From positions 61,400 to 125,399 of the forward strand of contig NZ_PIZU01000010.1 in NCBI RefSeq assembly GCF_002838065.1: a DNA stretch of 64,000 nucleotides, read 5' to 3'. Within the stretch, counting starts at the first letter, position 1. Every line of letters begins with the position of its first letter. The notes under the pieces were generated by a model, which ran no database searches, had not been told where the DNA came from, and was given only the letters and a program-made list of their open reading frames with translations. This stretch comes from Mycobacterium hubeiense. Lineage in GTDB: Bacteria; Actinomycetota; Actinomycetes; Mycobacteriales; Mycobacteriaceae. A program made the position numbers and the translations under genes. Positions 29,108-38,786 of this stretch are shown one piece after another.

Positions 29108-30103
29108 GTGAAGGTCACCGTACTGGTCGGCGGCGTGGGCGGCGCCCGCTTCCTGCTCGGCGTACAGCACCTGTTGGGGCTCGGGCAGTTCGGCGACGGA
29201 TCCCGCGGAGGGTCCGAAGATCACGATTTGACGGCGATCGTCAACGTCGGCGACGACGCCTGGATGTTCGGGGTGCGCATCTGCCCGGATCTGGACACCT
29301 GCATGTACACCCTGGGCGGGGGCATCGACCCGCAACGCGGCTGGGGCCATCGCGACGAAACCTGGCACGCCAAAGAGGAACTCGCCGCCTACGGTGTACA
29401 GCCGGACTGGTTCGGGCTCGGCGATCGCGATCTGGCCACCCACCTGGTGCGCAGCCAGATGCTGCGGGCCGGCTATCCGCTCTCCGAGGTCACCGAGGCG
29501 TTGTGCAAGCGCTGGTCGCCCGGTGCCCGGCTGCTGCCGGCCAGCGACGATCGCAGCGAAACCCACGTCGTCATCACCGATCCCGAAACCGCGGAGCGGC
29601 GCGCGATCCACTTCCAGGAGTGGTGGGTGCGCTACCGCGCGCAGGTGCCCACGCACAGCTTCGCGTTCGTCGGGGCCGACAAGGCCGCCGCCGGCCCCGG
29701 CGTCATCGACGCGATCACCGACGCCGACGTCGTGCTGCTGGCGCCGTCGAACCCGGTGGTGAGCATCGGTTCGATCCTGGCCATCCCGGGCATTCGCGGC
29801 GCGCTGCGCTCGACGGCGGCCCGTGTCATCGGCTACTCCCCCATCGTCGCCGGAAAACCGTTGCGTGGCATGGCCGACGAATGCCTGCGCGTGATCGGCG
29901 TGGCCTCCACCTCCGAGGCCGTCGGCGGCTACTACGGACCGCGCTCGGGGGTCGGCATCCTGGACGGCTGGATGATCGACGAGGGCGACCGGGCGACGAT
30001 CGACGGCGTGGAGGTCCGGGCGGTGCCGCTGTTGATGACCGACCCGGCGGCCACCGCCAACATGGTCCGCGCGGGCCTGGAGCTGGCGGGGGTCAAGCCG
30101 TGA
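29108..30103 (+). CDS. fbiA: Phosphoenolpyruvate/2-phospholactate transferase FbiA (F420 synthesis)
   Basis: A 331-residue CofD-type enzyme that transfers the activated phospho-acid moiety to Fo to make (dehydro-)F420-0. The N-terminal [20 protein letters not shown] and [22 protein letters not shown] are hallmarks, as is [16 protein letters not shown]. The GTG at 29108 places the protein start at VKVTVLVGG as in Rv3261. It is divergent from whiB2 and its stop overlaps the fbiB start. Confidence 0.95.
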   Translation: MKVTVLVGGVGGARFLLGVQHLLGLGQFGDGSRGGSEDHDLTAIVNVGDDAWMFGVRICPDLDTCMYTLGGGIDPQRGWGHRDETWHAKEELAAYGVQPDWFGLGDRDLATHLVRSQMLRAGYPLSEVTEALCKRWSPGARLLPASDDRSETHVVITDPETAERRAIHFQEWWVRYRAQVPTHSFAFVGADKAAAGPGVIDAITDADVVLLAPSNPVVSIGSILAIPGIRGALRSTAARVIGYSPIVAGKPLRGMADECLRVIGVASTSEAVGGYYGPRSGVGILDGWMIDEGDRATIDGVEVRAVPLLMTDPAATANMVRAGLELAGVKP

Positions 30104-31479
30104 CCGGCCCTAGTCCAATGGCGCCGCCGAGCGGCGACCATGGTGCCGCGGCGGCGGTCGAACTGCTGCCCGTGACCGGCCTGCCGGAGTTTCGGCCGGG
30201 CGATGACCTGGCCGACGCCATCGCCGCGGCGGCGCCGTGGTTACGCGACGACGACGTCGTCGTGGTCACCAGCAAGGTGGTGTCCAAGTGCGAGGGCCGC
30301 ATCGTGTCCGCGCCGGAAGACCCCGAGGAGCGGGATGCGTTGCGGCGCAAGCTCATCGACGCCGAAGCGGTTCGGGTGCTGGCGCGTAAGGGCCGCACGC
30401 TGATCACCGAGAACGCGCTCGGTTTGGTACAGGCCGCCGCCGGCGTCGACGGCTCCAACATCGGATCAACCGAATTGGCCCTGCTGCCAGAGGATCCCGA
30501 CGCGAGCGCCGCCGCGCTGCGCGCGGGGCTGGCCGAGCGGCTGGGCGTCACCGTCGGCGTGGTCATCACCGACACCATGGGCCGGGCGTGGCGCAACGGC
30601 CAGACCGATTTCGCGATCGGCGCCGCCGGGCTCACCGTGCTGCACGGCTACGCCGGGGCCCGCGACGCGCATGGCAACGAGTTGCTCGTCACAGAGGTGG
30701 CCGTCGCCGACGAGATTGCCGCCGCCGCCGATCTGGTCAAGGGCAAACTCACCGGTATCCCCGTCGCGGTGGTGCGGGGACTGACGTTGGCGGACAACGG
30801 ATCCAACGCACGCACCCTGCTGCGGCCGGGCGAAGAGGACCTGTTCTGGCTGGGCACCGAGGAAGCCATCACGCTGGGCCGCACCCAGGCGCAGCTGCTG
30901 CGCCGCTCGGTGCGGCGGTTCAGCGCGCAGCCGGTGGACCCCGCGCTCGTCGAGGCCGCCGTCGCCGAGGCGCTGACCGCCCCGGCGCCGCACCACACCC
31001 GTCCCGTGCGCTTCGTGTGGATGCAGGACGCCACCGCACGAACCCGGCTGTTGGACCGGATGAAGGACCGCTGGCGCGCCGATCTGCTCGGCGACGGGAA
31101 AGCGCCCGACGCCGTCGAACGCAGGGTCGGACGTGGCCAGATCCTCTACGACGCACCGGAACTGGTGATCCCGTTCATGGTGCCCGACGGTGCGCACAGC
31201 TACCCCGACGCGGCGCGGACCGCAGCCGAGCACACCATGTTCACCGTCGCGGTCGGCGCGGCGGTGCAGGCGCTGCTGGTGGCGCTGGCGGTGCGCGGGG
31301 TGGGCAGCTGCTGGATCGGCTCCACGATCTTCGCCGCCGAGCTGGTCCGCGACGAACTCGAGCTGCCTGACGACTGGGAGCCGTTGGGCGCCATCGCGAT
31401 CGGCTATCCGGAAGAAGGCACGGTGCCGGCTGGCCCGCGCGAGCCGGTGCCGCCGGACGGCCTGCTGGTGCGGCGATGA
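30100..31479 (+). CDS. fbiB: Bifunctional F420-0:gamma-glutamyl ligase / dehydro-F420-0 reductase FbiB
   Basis: 459 residues. The N-terminal CofE-like ligase (about 18-255; [38 protein letters not shown]) adds the poly-glutamate tail of F420. The C-terminal nitroreductase-like FMN domain (about 265-455; [22 protein letters not shown]) reduces dehydro-F420-0. The GTG at 30100 overlaps the fbiA stop. Its own stop, TGA at 31477-31479, is overlapped by the ATG of the first 32-bp repeat unit. Confidence 0.95.
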   Translation: MTGPSPMAPPSGDHGAAAAVELLPVTGLPEFRPGDDLADAIAAAAPWLRDDDVVVVTSKVVSKCEGRIVSAPEDPEERDALRRKLIDAEAVRVLARKGRTLITENALGLVQAAAGVDGSNIGSTELALLPEDPDASAAALRAGLAERLGVTVGVVITDTMGRAWRNGQTDFAIGAAGLTVLHGYAGARDAHGNELLVTEVAVADEIAAAADLVKGKLTGIPVAVVRGLTLADNGSNARTLLRPGEEDLFWLGTEEAITLGRTQAQLLRRSVRRFSAQPVDPALVEAAVAEALTAPAPHHTRPVRFVWMQDATARTRLLDRMKDRWRADLLGDGKAPDAVERRVGRGQILYDAPELVIPFMVPDGAHSYPDAARTAAEHTMFTVAVGAAVQALLVALAVRGVGSCWIGSTIFAAELVRDELELPDDWEPLGAIAIGYPEEGTVPAGPREPVPPDGLLVRR

Positions 31480-32275
31480 GCGCCTGCGCGAAGAGCAGAC
31501 GGCGGCGATGAGCGCCTGCGCGAAGAGCAGACGGCGGCGATGAGCGCCTGCGCGAAGAGCAGACGGCGGCGATGAGCGCCTGCGCGAAGAGCAGACGGCG
31601 GCGATGAGCGCCTGCGCGAAGAGCAGACGGCGGCGATGAGCGCCTGCGCGAAGAGCAGACGGCGGCGATGAGCGCCTGCGCGAAGAGCAGACGGCGGCGA
31701 TGAGCGCCTGCGCGAAGAGCAGACGGCGGCGATGAGCGCCTGCGCGAAGAGCAGACGGCGGCGATGAGCGCCTGCGCGAAGAGCAGACGGCGGCGATGAG
31801 CGCCTGCGCGAAGAGCAGACGGCGGCGATGAGCGCCTGCGCGAAGAGCAGACGGCGGCGATGAGCGCCTGCGCGAAGAGCAGACGGCGGCGATGAGCGCC
31901 TGCGCGAAGAGCAGACGGCGGCGATGAGCGCCTGCGCGAAGAGCAGACGGCGGCGATGAGCGCCTGCGCGAAGAGCAGACGGCGGCGATGAGCGCCTGCG
32001 CGAAGAGCAGACGGCGGCGATGAGCGCCTGCGCGAAGAGCAGACGGCGGCGATGAGCGCCTGCGCGAAGAGCAGACGGCGGCGATGAGCGCCTGCGCGAA
32101 GAGCAGACGGCGGCGATGAGCGCCTGCGCGAAGAGCAGACGGCGGCGATGAGCGCCTGCGCGAAGAGCAGACGGCGGCGATGAGCGCCTGCGCGAAGAGC
32201 AGACGGCGGCGATGAGCGCCTGCGCGAAGAGCAGACGGCGGCGATGAGCGCCTGCGCGAAGAGCAGACGGCAGAG
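31476..32275 (+). repeat. 25-copy 32-bp tandem repeat linking the fbiB stop to the Nudix start
   Basis: A 32-bp unit beginning ATGAGCGCCTGCGCGAAG recurs at exactly 32-nt steps from 31476 to 32244. All 25 copies look identical except the last, which ends ..CGGCAGAG. Each unit holds a micro-[14 protein letters not shown] whose TGA overlaps the next ATG (ATGA). The first ATG overlaps the fbiB TGA, and the last TGA (32277-32279) overlaps the Nudix ATG at 32276. The stop/start overlap at both ends is the design described for mycobacterial interspersed repetitive units (MIRUs). There are no spacers, so this is not a CRISPR array. Confidence 0.95.
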
Positions 32276-32836
32276 ATGAGCCTGCACTCCTCGGCGGTCG
32301 ACGTGCTGACCCGTTGGAAGGCGCCCGATCCCGCCCAGGACTCGTTGCGCCACGCGGTGCTGTCGTTCCTGCTCGCCCGGCCCGACGCGTGCCGACGGGA
32401 CTGCGCGCCGGGCCACATCACCGCGTCGGCACTGGTGTTGGACCACACCGGAACTCACGCACTACTCACCCTGCATCCGCGGTTCGGCCGCTGGCTGCAA
32501 CTCGGCGGGCACTGCGAGGACGGTGACGCCGACATCTTCGCCGCGGCTCTGCGGGAGGCCGCCGAGGAATCGGGCATCGACAGCTTGACCATCGACACCG
32601 AATTGGCGGCGCTGCACGTCCACCCGGTCACCTGCTCGCTGGGGATACCGACCCGTCATCTCGACATGCAATTCCTTGTGCACGCGCCGGCGGATGCGCA
32701 AATCGCCTGCAGCGACGAGTCTTTGGATCTGCGCTGGTGGCCGCTGGACGCGATGCCACAGGACTGCGACTTCGGGCTCACCCAACTCGTTGAGATTGCC
32801 GCCAGGGTCGTGAACGGCCGCGGGTCGCAGCCCTGA
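32276..32836 (+). CDS. Nudix hydrolase
   Basis: A 186-residue Nudix-fold protein. The box region GGHCEDGDADIFAAALREAAEESGI (about 81-105) keeps the catalytic REAAEESG helix, but the first half deviates from the GX5EX7 spacing (Asp for Glu and one extra residue), a variant seen in some actinobacterial NTP pyrophosphohydrolases. The substrate is unknown. The ATG lies in register with the upstream tandem repeat, so the start region was created by or is shared with the repeat. M. tuberculosis has a DNA methylase gene (Rv3263) at this position instead. Confidence 0.85.
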   Translation: MSLHSSAVDVLTRWKAPDPAQDSLRHAVLSFLLARPDACRRDCAPGHITASALVLDHTGTHALLTLHPRFGRWLQLGGHCEDGDADIFAAALREAAEESGIDSLTIDTELAALHVHPVTCSLGIPTRHLDMQFLVHAPADAQIACSDESLDLRWWPLDAMPQDCDFGLTQLVEIAARVVNGRGSQP

Positions 32837-32854
32837 GCGCAATCTGAACGCGCG

Positions 32855-33934
32855 TCAGACGTCGGTGGAGAACCGGATGCCGCCGTCGGGGATCGCAATG
32901 CCCGGCCACACCCGCGCGCCGCGCAAAAGTTCGCAGCGTGCACCGATGTCGGCGCCGTCGCCGATCACACCGTCACGGATCAACGCCCGCGGGCCGATCC
33001 GGGCGCCGAAGCCGATGATCGATCGCTCGATCACCGCGCCGGCCTCGACACGGACGCCGTCGAAGATCACCGCGCCGTCCAGCCGTGCGCCCGCGCCGAT
33101 TTCGGCGCCGCGTCCGACGACCGTGCCGCCGATCAGCAGCGCACCGGGCGCGACCGCGGCGCCGTCGTGCACCAGCGACTCACCGCGGTGTCCGTGCAGC
33201 GCCGGCGACGGCGCGATACCGCGCACCAGGTCGGCGGATCCACGCACGAAGTCTTCGGGCGTGCCCATATCGCGCCAGTACGAGGTGTCGACGTAACCGC
33301 ACACCTTGTACCCGTCGGTGAGCATCGTGGGGAAGATTTCGCGCTCCACCGACAGCGCCCGGCCCTTGGGGATGCGATCGATGACCTCGCGGCGAAACAC
33401 GTAGCAGCCGGCGTTGATCTGATCGGTCGGCGGATCCTGCGTCTTCTCCAGAAACGCCGTCACCCGGCCGTCGGCATCGGTGGGCACACATCCGAAAGCC
33501 CGCGGGTCGCCGACCCGCACCAGGTGCAAAGTGACGTCGGCGCCGCGCGTTTCGTGGCTGTCCAACAGCGCGCCCAGATCGGCCCCGGACAGCACATCAC
33601 CGTTGAACACCAAAGCCGTGTCATAGCGCAGTTTTTCGGCCACATTGGCGATCGCGCCGCCGGTGCCCAGCGCCTCTTCCTCAGTGACGTAGTCGATCTG
33701 CAGTCCCAGTTTGGACCCGTCGCCGAACTCCGCCTCGAACACCTGCGCCTTGTAGGAGGTGCCCATCACGACGTGTTCGATGCCGGCCGCGGCGATGCGC
33801 GACAGCAGATGCGTCAGGAACGGCAGACCGGCCGTCGGCAGCATCGGCTTGGGCGCCGAAAGGGTCAACGGGCGCAACCGCGTGCCCTGACCACCCACCA
33901 GGATGACGGCGTCCACCTGGGACGGATTCACCAT
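32855..33934 (-). CDS. manC: Mannose-1-phosphate guanylyltransferase (Rv3264c; ManC, also named ManB or RmlA2)
   Basis: A 359-residue sugar nucleotidyltransferase making GDP-mannose. The N-terminal signature is ILVGGQGTRLRPLTLSAPKPMLP, with FNGDVLSG and GTGGAIANV following. The C-terminal 110 residues form a left-handed beta-helix with hexapeptide repeats (VVGRGAEIGAGARLDGAVIFDGVRV). It lies one base after wbbL in the leftward rmlD, wbbL, manC cluster, linking GDP-mannose supply to cell-wall linker synthesis. Confidence 0.92.
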   Translation of the reverse strand: MVNPSQVDAVILVGGQGTRLRPLTLSAPKPMLPTAGLPFLTHLLSRIAAAGIEHVVMGTSYKAQVFEAEFGDGSKLGLQIDYVTEEEALGTGGAIANVAEKLRYDTALVFNGDVLSGADLGALLDSHETRGADVTLHLVRVGDPRAFGCVPTDADGRVTAFLEKTQDPPTDQINAGCYVFRREVIDRIPKGRALSVEREIFPTMLTDGYKVCGYVDTSYWRDMGTPEDFVRGSADLVRGIAPSPALHGHRGESLVHDGAAVAPGALLIGGTVVGRGAEIGAGARLDGAVIFDGVRVEAGAVIERSIIGFGARIGPRALIRDGVIGDGADIGARCELLRGARVWPGIAIPDGGIRFSTDV

Positions 33935-34810
33935 CTAGCGCCGTCCTTTCGCCCGCTGGCGCCGGGAGTTGCGGACCACCAGGCCCGCCCGCACGGCGAG
34001 AGCGCCTCGCATCGTCCACCGCAGCGGCGCCTGCCACGGCTTGGGATACCGATCCGCCAGAAAAGTGTAGGTGCTGCGGTGATGGGCAGCCAGGTTGCGA
34101 GCGGGATCCCGCCCGGTCGCGTGGCCCTTGTGGTGCAAAACCTCCGCCGCGGGCACGTAGATGTTCTGCCAGCCGGCCTTGCCGAGCCGATCCCCGAGGT
34201 CGACATCCTCCATGTACATGAAATAGCGCTCGTCGAAGCCGTGGATCTCGTCGAAGGCCGCGCGCCGTAGCAACAGGCATGAGCCCGACAGCCAGCCCAC
34301 GGGGCGTTCGCTGGGCTCCTGGCGGTCCTGGCGGTAGGCCGCCGTCCACGGGTTGGATTTCCACACCGGCCCGACCACGGCGTGCATCCCGCCGCGGATC
34401 AGGCTCGGCAACTCCCGGGCCGACGGGTAGACCGAGCCGTCCGGATCGCGGATCAGTGGCCCCAGCGCGCCGGCCCGCGGCCACCGCGCCGCGGCCTCGA
34501 GCAGCAGGTCGATGCTCCGCGGGCCCCACTGCACGTCGGGATTGGCGACGACGACATAGTCCGCTTCGGGGCCGATCTCGGCGACGGCGCGGTTCACCGC
34601 CGTGCCGTAGCCCAGGTTGCCGCCGGTGCGCAGCAGGCGAGTGTTCGGATAGCGCTCCAGCGCCGCCTCGGGGGCGCCGTCGGTCGACCCGTTGTCGGCC
34701 ATGATGACGGTCACCGGCCGGTCGGTCGCGTGCGACAGCGACGCCAGGAACCGGTCGAGGTGCGGGCCCGGTGAATAGGTCACCGTCACCACCGCCAGTT
34801 CGTCAGTCAC
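33935..34810 (-). CDS. wbbL: Rhamnosyltransferase WbbL (arabinogalactan linker)
   Basis: A 291-residue GT2 glycosyltransferase. It has VVTVTYSPGPHLDRFLASL at the start, the nucleotide-binding MADNGSTDGAPE, a DPDGSVYPSARE segment and the acceptor-side MEDVDLGDRLGKAGW. The family member Rv3265c transfers rhamnose from dTDP-Rha to GlcNAc-PP-decaprenyl, building the linker between peptidoglycan and arabinogalactan. It lies beside rmlD, which makes the donor. No membrane segment is present; it acts at the inner membrane face. Confidence 0.93.
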   Translation of the reverse strand: MTDELAVVTVTYSPGPHLDRFLASLSHATDRPVTVIMADNGSTDGAPEAALERYPNTRLLRTGGNLGYGTAVNRAVAEIGPEADYVVVANPDVQWGPRSIDLLLEAAARWPRAGALGPLIRDPDGSVYPSARELPSLIRGGMHAVVGPVWKSNPWTAAYRQDRQEPSERPVGWLSGSCLLLRRAAFDEIHGFDERYFMYMEDVDLGDRLGKAGWQNIYVPAAEVLHHKGHATGRDPARNLAAHHRSTYTFLADRYPKPWQAPLRWTMRGALAVRAGLVVRNSRRQRAKGRR

Positions 34811-34831
34811 GGCGTAGAGGGTAGCGGGCGA

Positions 34832-35683
34832 TCATTCGACGCCCTGCAGAGCTGAGGCCAGCGCATCCCGCCAACCCCGCAGGGGCGTCAGCCCCGCTTC
34901 GGCCGACAGCCGGCCCGACAGCGCGGAGTACGGCGGACGCGGCGCGGGGCGCGGGTGCCGATCGCTGCCCACCGGACGCACCCGCTGCGGATCCGCCCCG
35001 ACGAGCTCGAACACCGCCCGCGCCAGCTCGTAGCGGCTGACCGCCCCGGCGTTGGCCGCGTGCAGGACCGGCTCACGAATGTCGCCCTCGGCGATTTCGA
35101 GCAGCGCAGCCACCAGATCGTCGACGTAGGTCGGCGAACCGATCTGGTCGGCCACGACCTCCACCGGTTCGTCCCCGGCGGCCAACCGGCGCATGGTGGC
35201 GACGAAGTCGGGACCGTCACCGCCCTGATAGATCCACGCGGTGCGGACGATGTGGGCGTCGGGCATCGCAGAGAGCACGGCGAACTCACCGGCGAGCTTG
35301 GTGCGTCCGTACACGCTCAGCGGGCCCGTCTCGTCGTCGATCTCGTACGGCTCGCGCTTGGCACCGCTGAATACGTAGTCGGTGGAGAGGTGGATGAGTT
35401 CCGCGCCGGCACGCGCGCAAGCGTGGGCGACGTACTCCGCGCCGACGGCGTTGACGGCGTGTGCCCGCTCCGCGTCGGTCTCGGCGGCGTCGACCTTGGT
35501 GTAGGCCGCGCAGTTGATCACCACGTCATCGGCGGACACGAAACGCTCGGCCGCGGTGGGATCCGTGATGTCGCACTCCGCCGATGTGAGTGCCAGCACC
35601 TCGTGGTGCCGGCGGGCCGCCTGATCAGCCAAGACCCGACCGACCAAACCGCCCGCACCGGTGATCACGATCCTGTTGGCCAC
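34832..35683 (-). CDS. rmlD: dTDP-4-dehydrorhamnose reductase
   Basis: A 283-residue SDR-type reductase for the last step of dTDP-L-rhamnose synthesis. It has the NAD(P)-binding IVITGAGGLVGRVLAD, the ADDVVINCAAYTKVDAAE segment, the STDYVFSG motif and the catalytic YGRTK. The GTG at 35683 (VANRIVITGAGG) is used; longer in-frame upstream sequence is not protein-like and crosses into the divergent lcp1 region. Confidence 0.93.
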   Translation of the reverse strand: MANRIVITGAGGLVGRVLADQAARRHHEVLALTSAECDITDPTAAERFVSADDVVINCAAYTKVDAAETDAERAHAVNAVGAEYVAHACARAGAELIHLSTDYVFSGAKREPYEIDDETGPLSVYGRTKLAGEFAVLSAMPDAHIVRTAWIYQGGDGPDFVATMRRLAAGDEPVEVVADQIGSPTYVDDLVAALLEIAEGDIREPVLHAANAGAVSRYELARAVFELVGADPQRVRPVGSDRHPRPAPRPPYSALSGRLSAEAGLTPLRGWRDALASALQGVE

Positions 35684-35750
35684 ACATGAGAGTCTGGCAC
35701 GCCGATCGGCGCTACCCGGTCTGCGGCCGACCCGCAAGTAACCTGGGTTG

Positions 35751-37217
35751 ATGCCCCTCCGCCTGCTGCGTACCCTCGCCGTGGCCATGGCACTGGCCGT
35801 GGTGCTCGGCACAGGTGTCGCATGGAGCCGGATCCGCTCGTTCGAATCGGGTATCAACCACATCAACTCGGCCGCGCTGGGCGGAGGCGGTGAGGACGGG
35901 GCGATCGACGTGCTGCTGGTGGGCATGGACAGCCGCACCGACGCGCACGGCAACCCGCTGTCGGAAGAAGAGCTGGCGACGCTGCGCGCCGGCAACGACG
36001 TGTCGACCAACACCGACACCATCATCTTGGTGCGAATCCCCAACAACGGCAGGTCGGCCACCGCGATCTCGATTCCGCGTGACGCCTATGTCGAGACCCC
36101 CAGCATGGACAAGATGAAGATCAACGGCGTCTACGGGTCGGTTCACCTGGAGCGGCTCAAGGAGCTGGTGGAGGACAACGGCGAGGATCCGGCGGCGGCC
36201 GAGCCGCTGGCCAAGGAAGCCGGCCGCGAGGCGCTGATCAAAACCGTGGCCAACCTCACCGGCGTGACCGTCGACCATTATGCCGAGATCGGGCTGCTGG
36301 GCTTCTCGCTGATCACCGACGCGCTGGGCGGGGTCGACGTCTGCCTGAAAGAGGCTGTCTACGAACCGCTTTCGGGTGCGGATTTCCCGGCCGGCTGGCA
36401 GAAGCTGGACGGTCCGCAGGCGCTGAGCTTCGTGCGCCAACGCCACGACCTGCCCCGCGGAGACCTCGACCGGGTGACGCGCCAGCAGGCGGTGATGGCA
36501 TCGCTTGCCCACGAAGTCATCTCCAGCAAGACGCTGTCCAGTCCCGCGACGCTCAACCGGTTGCAGCAGGCAGTGCAGCGCTCCGTAGTGCTCTCCGACG
36601 GTTGGGACATCATGGATTTCGCCGATCAGCTACAGAAACTGGCTGCCGGCAACGTCGCGTTCGCCACCATCCCGATCCTGCGGGAGGACGGCTGGAGCGA
36701 CGACGGTATGCAGAGCGTGGTGCGGGTGGATCCCACCGAGGTGCAGGAGTGGGTGAGCAGCCTGCTGCACGACCAGGACGAAGGCAAGACCGAGGAATTG
36801 GCTTACACGCCAAGCAAAACCACGGCCAATGTGGTCAACGCCACTGACATCAACGGGTTGGCCGCCGCGGTGTCACATGTCCTGTCCAACAAGGGGTTCA
36901 CCGCCGGCAGCACGGGCAACCACGAAGGCGGCCCGGTCACGACCAGCCAGGTGCTCGCCCCCAAGGCCGATGACCTTGGCGCGCAAGCGGTTTCGAAGGA
37001 GCTGGGCGGCTTGCCCGTCGTCGAGGACGCCTCGGTGGCGCCGGGCACGGTGCGGGTGGTGCTCGCCAATGACTACACGGGACCGGGCTCCGGCCTCGAC
37101 GGCACCGACGTCACTCTGGAAACGGTGGATCCCGCGAGCGGGTCGACGGAGTCCGGTGCGGCCCCGCCGTCGCCGATCATCACGGCGGGCTCGGATGACC
37201 CGGAGTGCGTGAACTAG
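35751..37217 (+). CDS. lcp1: LytR-CpsA-Psr cell-wall ligase (Lcp1, Rv3267-like)
   Basis: A 488-residue LCP phosphotransferase with an N-terminal membrane anchor (about 5-27). The extracytoplasmic LCP domain has VLLVGMDSRTD, NTDTIILVRIP, ISIPRDAYVETP and FVRQRHDLPRGDLDRVTRQQ, carrying the Asp and Arg residues that bind Mg and pyrophosphate. A LytR_C domain (about 355-450) follows. Lcp1 joins arabinogalactan to peptidoglycan in mycobacteria, fitting its place beside wbbL and rmlD. The ATG at 35751 is preferred over the TTG just before it. Confidence 0.93.
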   Translation: MPLRLLRTLAVAMALAVVLGTGVAWSRIRSFESGINHINSAALGGGGEDGAIDVLLVGMDSRTDAHGNPLSEEELATLRAGNDVSTNTDTIILVRIPNNGRSATAISIPRDAYVETPSMDKMKINGVYGSVHLERLKELVEDNGEDPAAAEPLAKEAGREALIKTVANLTGVTVDHYAEIGLLGFSLITDALGGVDVCLKEAVYEPLSGADFPAGWQKLDGPQALSFVRQRHDLPRGDLDRVTRQQAVMASLAHEVISSKTLSSPATLNRLQQAVQRSVVLSDGWDIMDFADQLQKLAAGNVAFATIPILREDGWSDDGMQSVVRVDPTEVQEWVSSLLHDQDEGKTEELAYTPSKTTANVVNATDINGLAAAVSHVLSNKGFTAGSTGNHEGGPVTTSQVLAPKADDLGAQAVSKELGGLPVVEDASVAPGTVRVVLANDYTGPGSGLDGTDVTLETVDPASGSTESGAAPPSPIITAGSDDPECVN

Positions 37218-37222
37218 GGGAA

Positions 37223-37933
37223 ATGACCACCATCTCCTCTGCGATCCTCGACCCGCCGTTGGCATCGGATCCGGCCGGGCCGCGCATCACTTATTACGAC
37301 GACGCCACCGGCGAACGCATCGAATTGTCCACCGCCACACTGGCCAACTGGGCGGCTAAGACGGGCAACCTGTTGCGCGACGAGCTCGGTGCCGGGCCGG
37401 ACAGCCGCGTCGTCGTGCTGCTGCCGGCGCACTGGCAGACCGCGGCGGTGCTGTTCGGCGTCTGGTGGATCGGCGCCGAAGTCGTGTTGGAGGGCCAGGG
37501 CGATATCGCGCTGTGCACCGCGGACCGGCTGCCCGAGGCCGACGATGCCGTCGGGGCCGGTGAGGTGGTGGTGCTGTCGCTCGACCCGTTCGGCAAGCCG
37601 GTGCCCGACTTGCCCGTCGGCGTCACCGACTACGCGACGTCGGTGCGCGTTCACGGTGACCAGATCGTGCCCGAGCGCCACCCGGGCCCGGCGTTGGACG
37701 GGCAGTCGGTCGCCGACGTGCTCGCCGCGGCGCACGCTTCGGCGGCCGCACAAGGCTTCTCCGCCACCGACCGCCTGCTGTCGAGCCGAAACTGGGCCAC
37801 GCCGGACGAACTCGTGGACAACCTCCTCGCCGTGTTCGCTGTCGGAGCATCGCTGGTTCAGGTGGCCCATCCGGATCCTGCGTTGCTGGACCGTAGACGC
37901 AGCACTGAGAAGGTCACGCGCGACCTCGAGTAG
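37223..37933 (+). CDS. TIGR03089-family protein (Rv3268-like)
   Basis: A 236-residue protein resembling only the N-terminal part of an AMP-binding (acyl-CoA synthetase) enzyme: ITYYDDATGERIELSTATLANWAAKTGNLL, then VVVLLPAHWQTAAVLFGVWWIGA. The ATP-binding P-loop and the C-terminal AMP-binding motifs are absent, as is normal for this family. The function is unknown. It follows lcp1 closely. Confidence 0.82.
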   Translation: MTTISSAILDPPLASDPAGPRITYYDDATGERIELSTATLANWAAKTGNLLRDELGAGPDSRVVVLLPAHWQTAAVLFGVWWIGAEVVLEGQGDIALCTADRLPEADDAVGAGEVVVLSLDPFGKPVPDLPVGVTDYATSVRVHGDQIVPERHPGPALDGQSVADVLAAAHASAAAQGFSATDRLLSSRNWATPDELVDNLLAVFAVGASLVQVAHPDPALLDRRRSTEKVTRDLE

Positions 37934-38041
37934 CTGCCGCGAGGCTATTTTGCGATTTCGCGGCGGACGCCAGCGCGGTTTGCTATCGTCCCGCCCCAGC
38001 GAGCTACGCGTGCGCACTGTCGGTTAGCCGGGGAGGTCGTC

Positions 38042-38782
38042 GTGCGAACTCTTGTTCCGCTGTTCGGGTCCATTGCGATCGGATGCTTCGCACTGTCAGG
38101 CTGCAGCGTCAGCGCCGAGGTCAATTCGACGCCGAGAGTCTCCAAAGAGGCCCTGCAGAAAGACATTTCGGACAGATTGACCAAGGCGGGCCAAGCGCCG
38201 GAATCGGTGACATGCGGCGACGATCTGGTCGGTGAGGTCGGCAAGACCGCGCGCTGCGAGATCGTCATGAGCGCGATGAACAAGACCGAACCGGTCGTGA
38301 CGGTCACCGGCGTCGAAGGCAGCGACGTCAAATACGAGATGACCCCGGCGACGTCGAAAGAGCAGCTCGAGACGACGGTGTCGGGTCTGCTCGAACAAGC
38401 CTCCGGCGCGCCCGTGGAGTCGGTGGCATGCGAGTCGGGCCTCGAGGGCAAAGCCGGCAACGTCGCCTATTGCAATGTCGCGGCAGGCGGCCTGACGCTG
38501 CGCCGCACAGTCGAGGTCACCGGCGTCAACGGACTGATGATGGACATCGAAGTCGTCCCGGTGCTGACCAAGGACGAGCTGGCGACCTCGTTGGTCGATG
38601 GTCTCGCGCAACAGCTCGGGCAGCGTCCAGACTCAGCCGATTGCAGCGATCACCTCGAGGGCAAGACCGGAACCACGGTCGATTGCACAGTGAAGGCAGG
38701 CCCCAACACCGAGACGTTCGCAGTCACCGTGACGACCGTCGAGGACGGTGTCATCAACTACCACTACGAGCCCAAAGCATAG
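38042..38782 (+). CDS. Lipoprotein with three tandem DUF4333-like domains
   Basis: A 246-residue exported protein with a signal peptide ending at the lipobox ALSGC (Cys about 21). Three copies of a roughly 70-residue domain follow (about 32-100, 105-172, 178-246). Each has a pair of Cys residues (for example SVTCGDDLVGEVGKTARCEIV and SVACESGLEGKAGNVAYCNV) that probably form a disulphide. Single DUF4333 domains are common in mycobacterial envelope proteins; a triplet is less usual. It starts at GTG 38042. The function is unknown. Confidence 0.8.
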   Translation: MRTLVPLFGSIAIGCFALSGCSVSAEVNSTPRVSKEALQKDISDRLTKAGQAPESVTCGDDLVGEVGKTARCEIVMSAMNKTEPVVTVTGVEGSDVKYEMTPATSKEQLETTVSGLLEQASGAPVESVACESGLEGKAGNVAYCNVAAGGLTLRRTVEVTGVNGLMMDIEVVPVLTKDELATSLVDGLAQQLGQRPDSADCSDHLEGKTGTTVDCTVKAGPNTETFAVTVTTVEDGVINYHYEPKA

Positions 38783-38786
38783 TCCG

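Noticed and set aside
31476..32275. CRISPR array
   Set aside because: Units are contiguous 32-mers without unique spacers, and no cas genes are present.
30466..32458. Long open frames on the minus strand across the tandem repeats (up to 660 codons) encoding a repeated [24 protein letters not shown] sequence
   Set aside because: They exist because a 32-bp repeat has no stop in some frames. They run antisense to fbiB and have no start or domain of a real protein.
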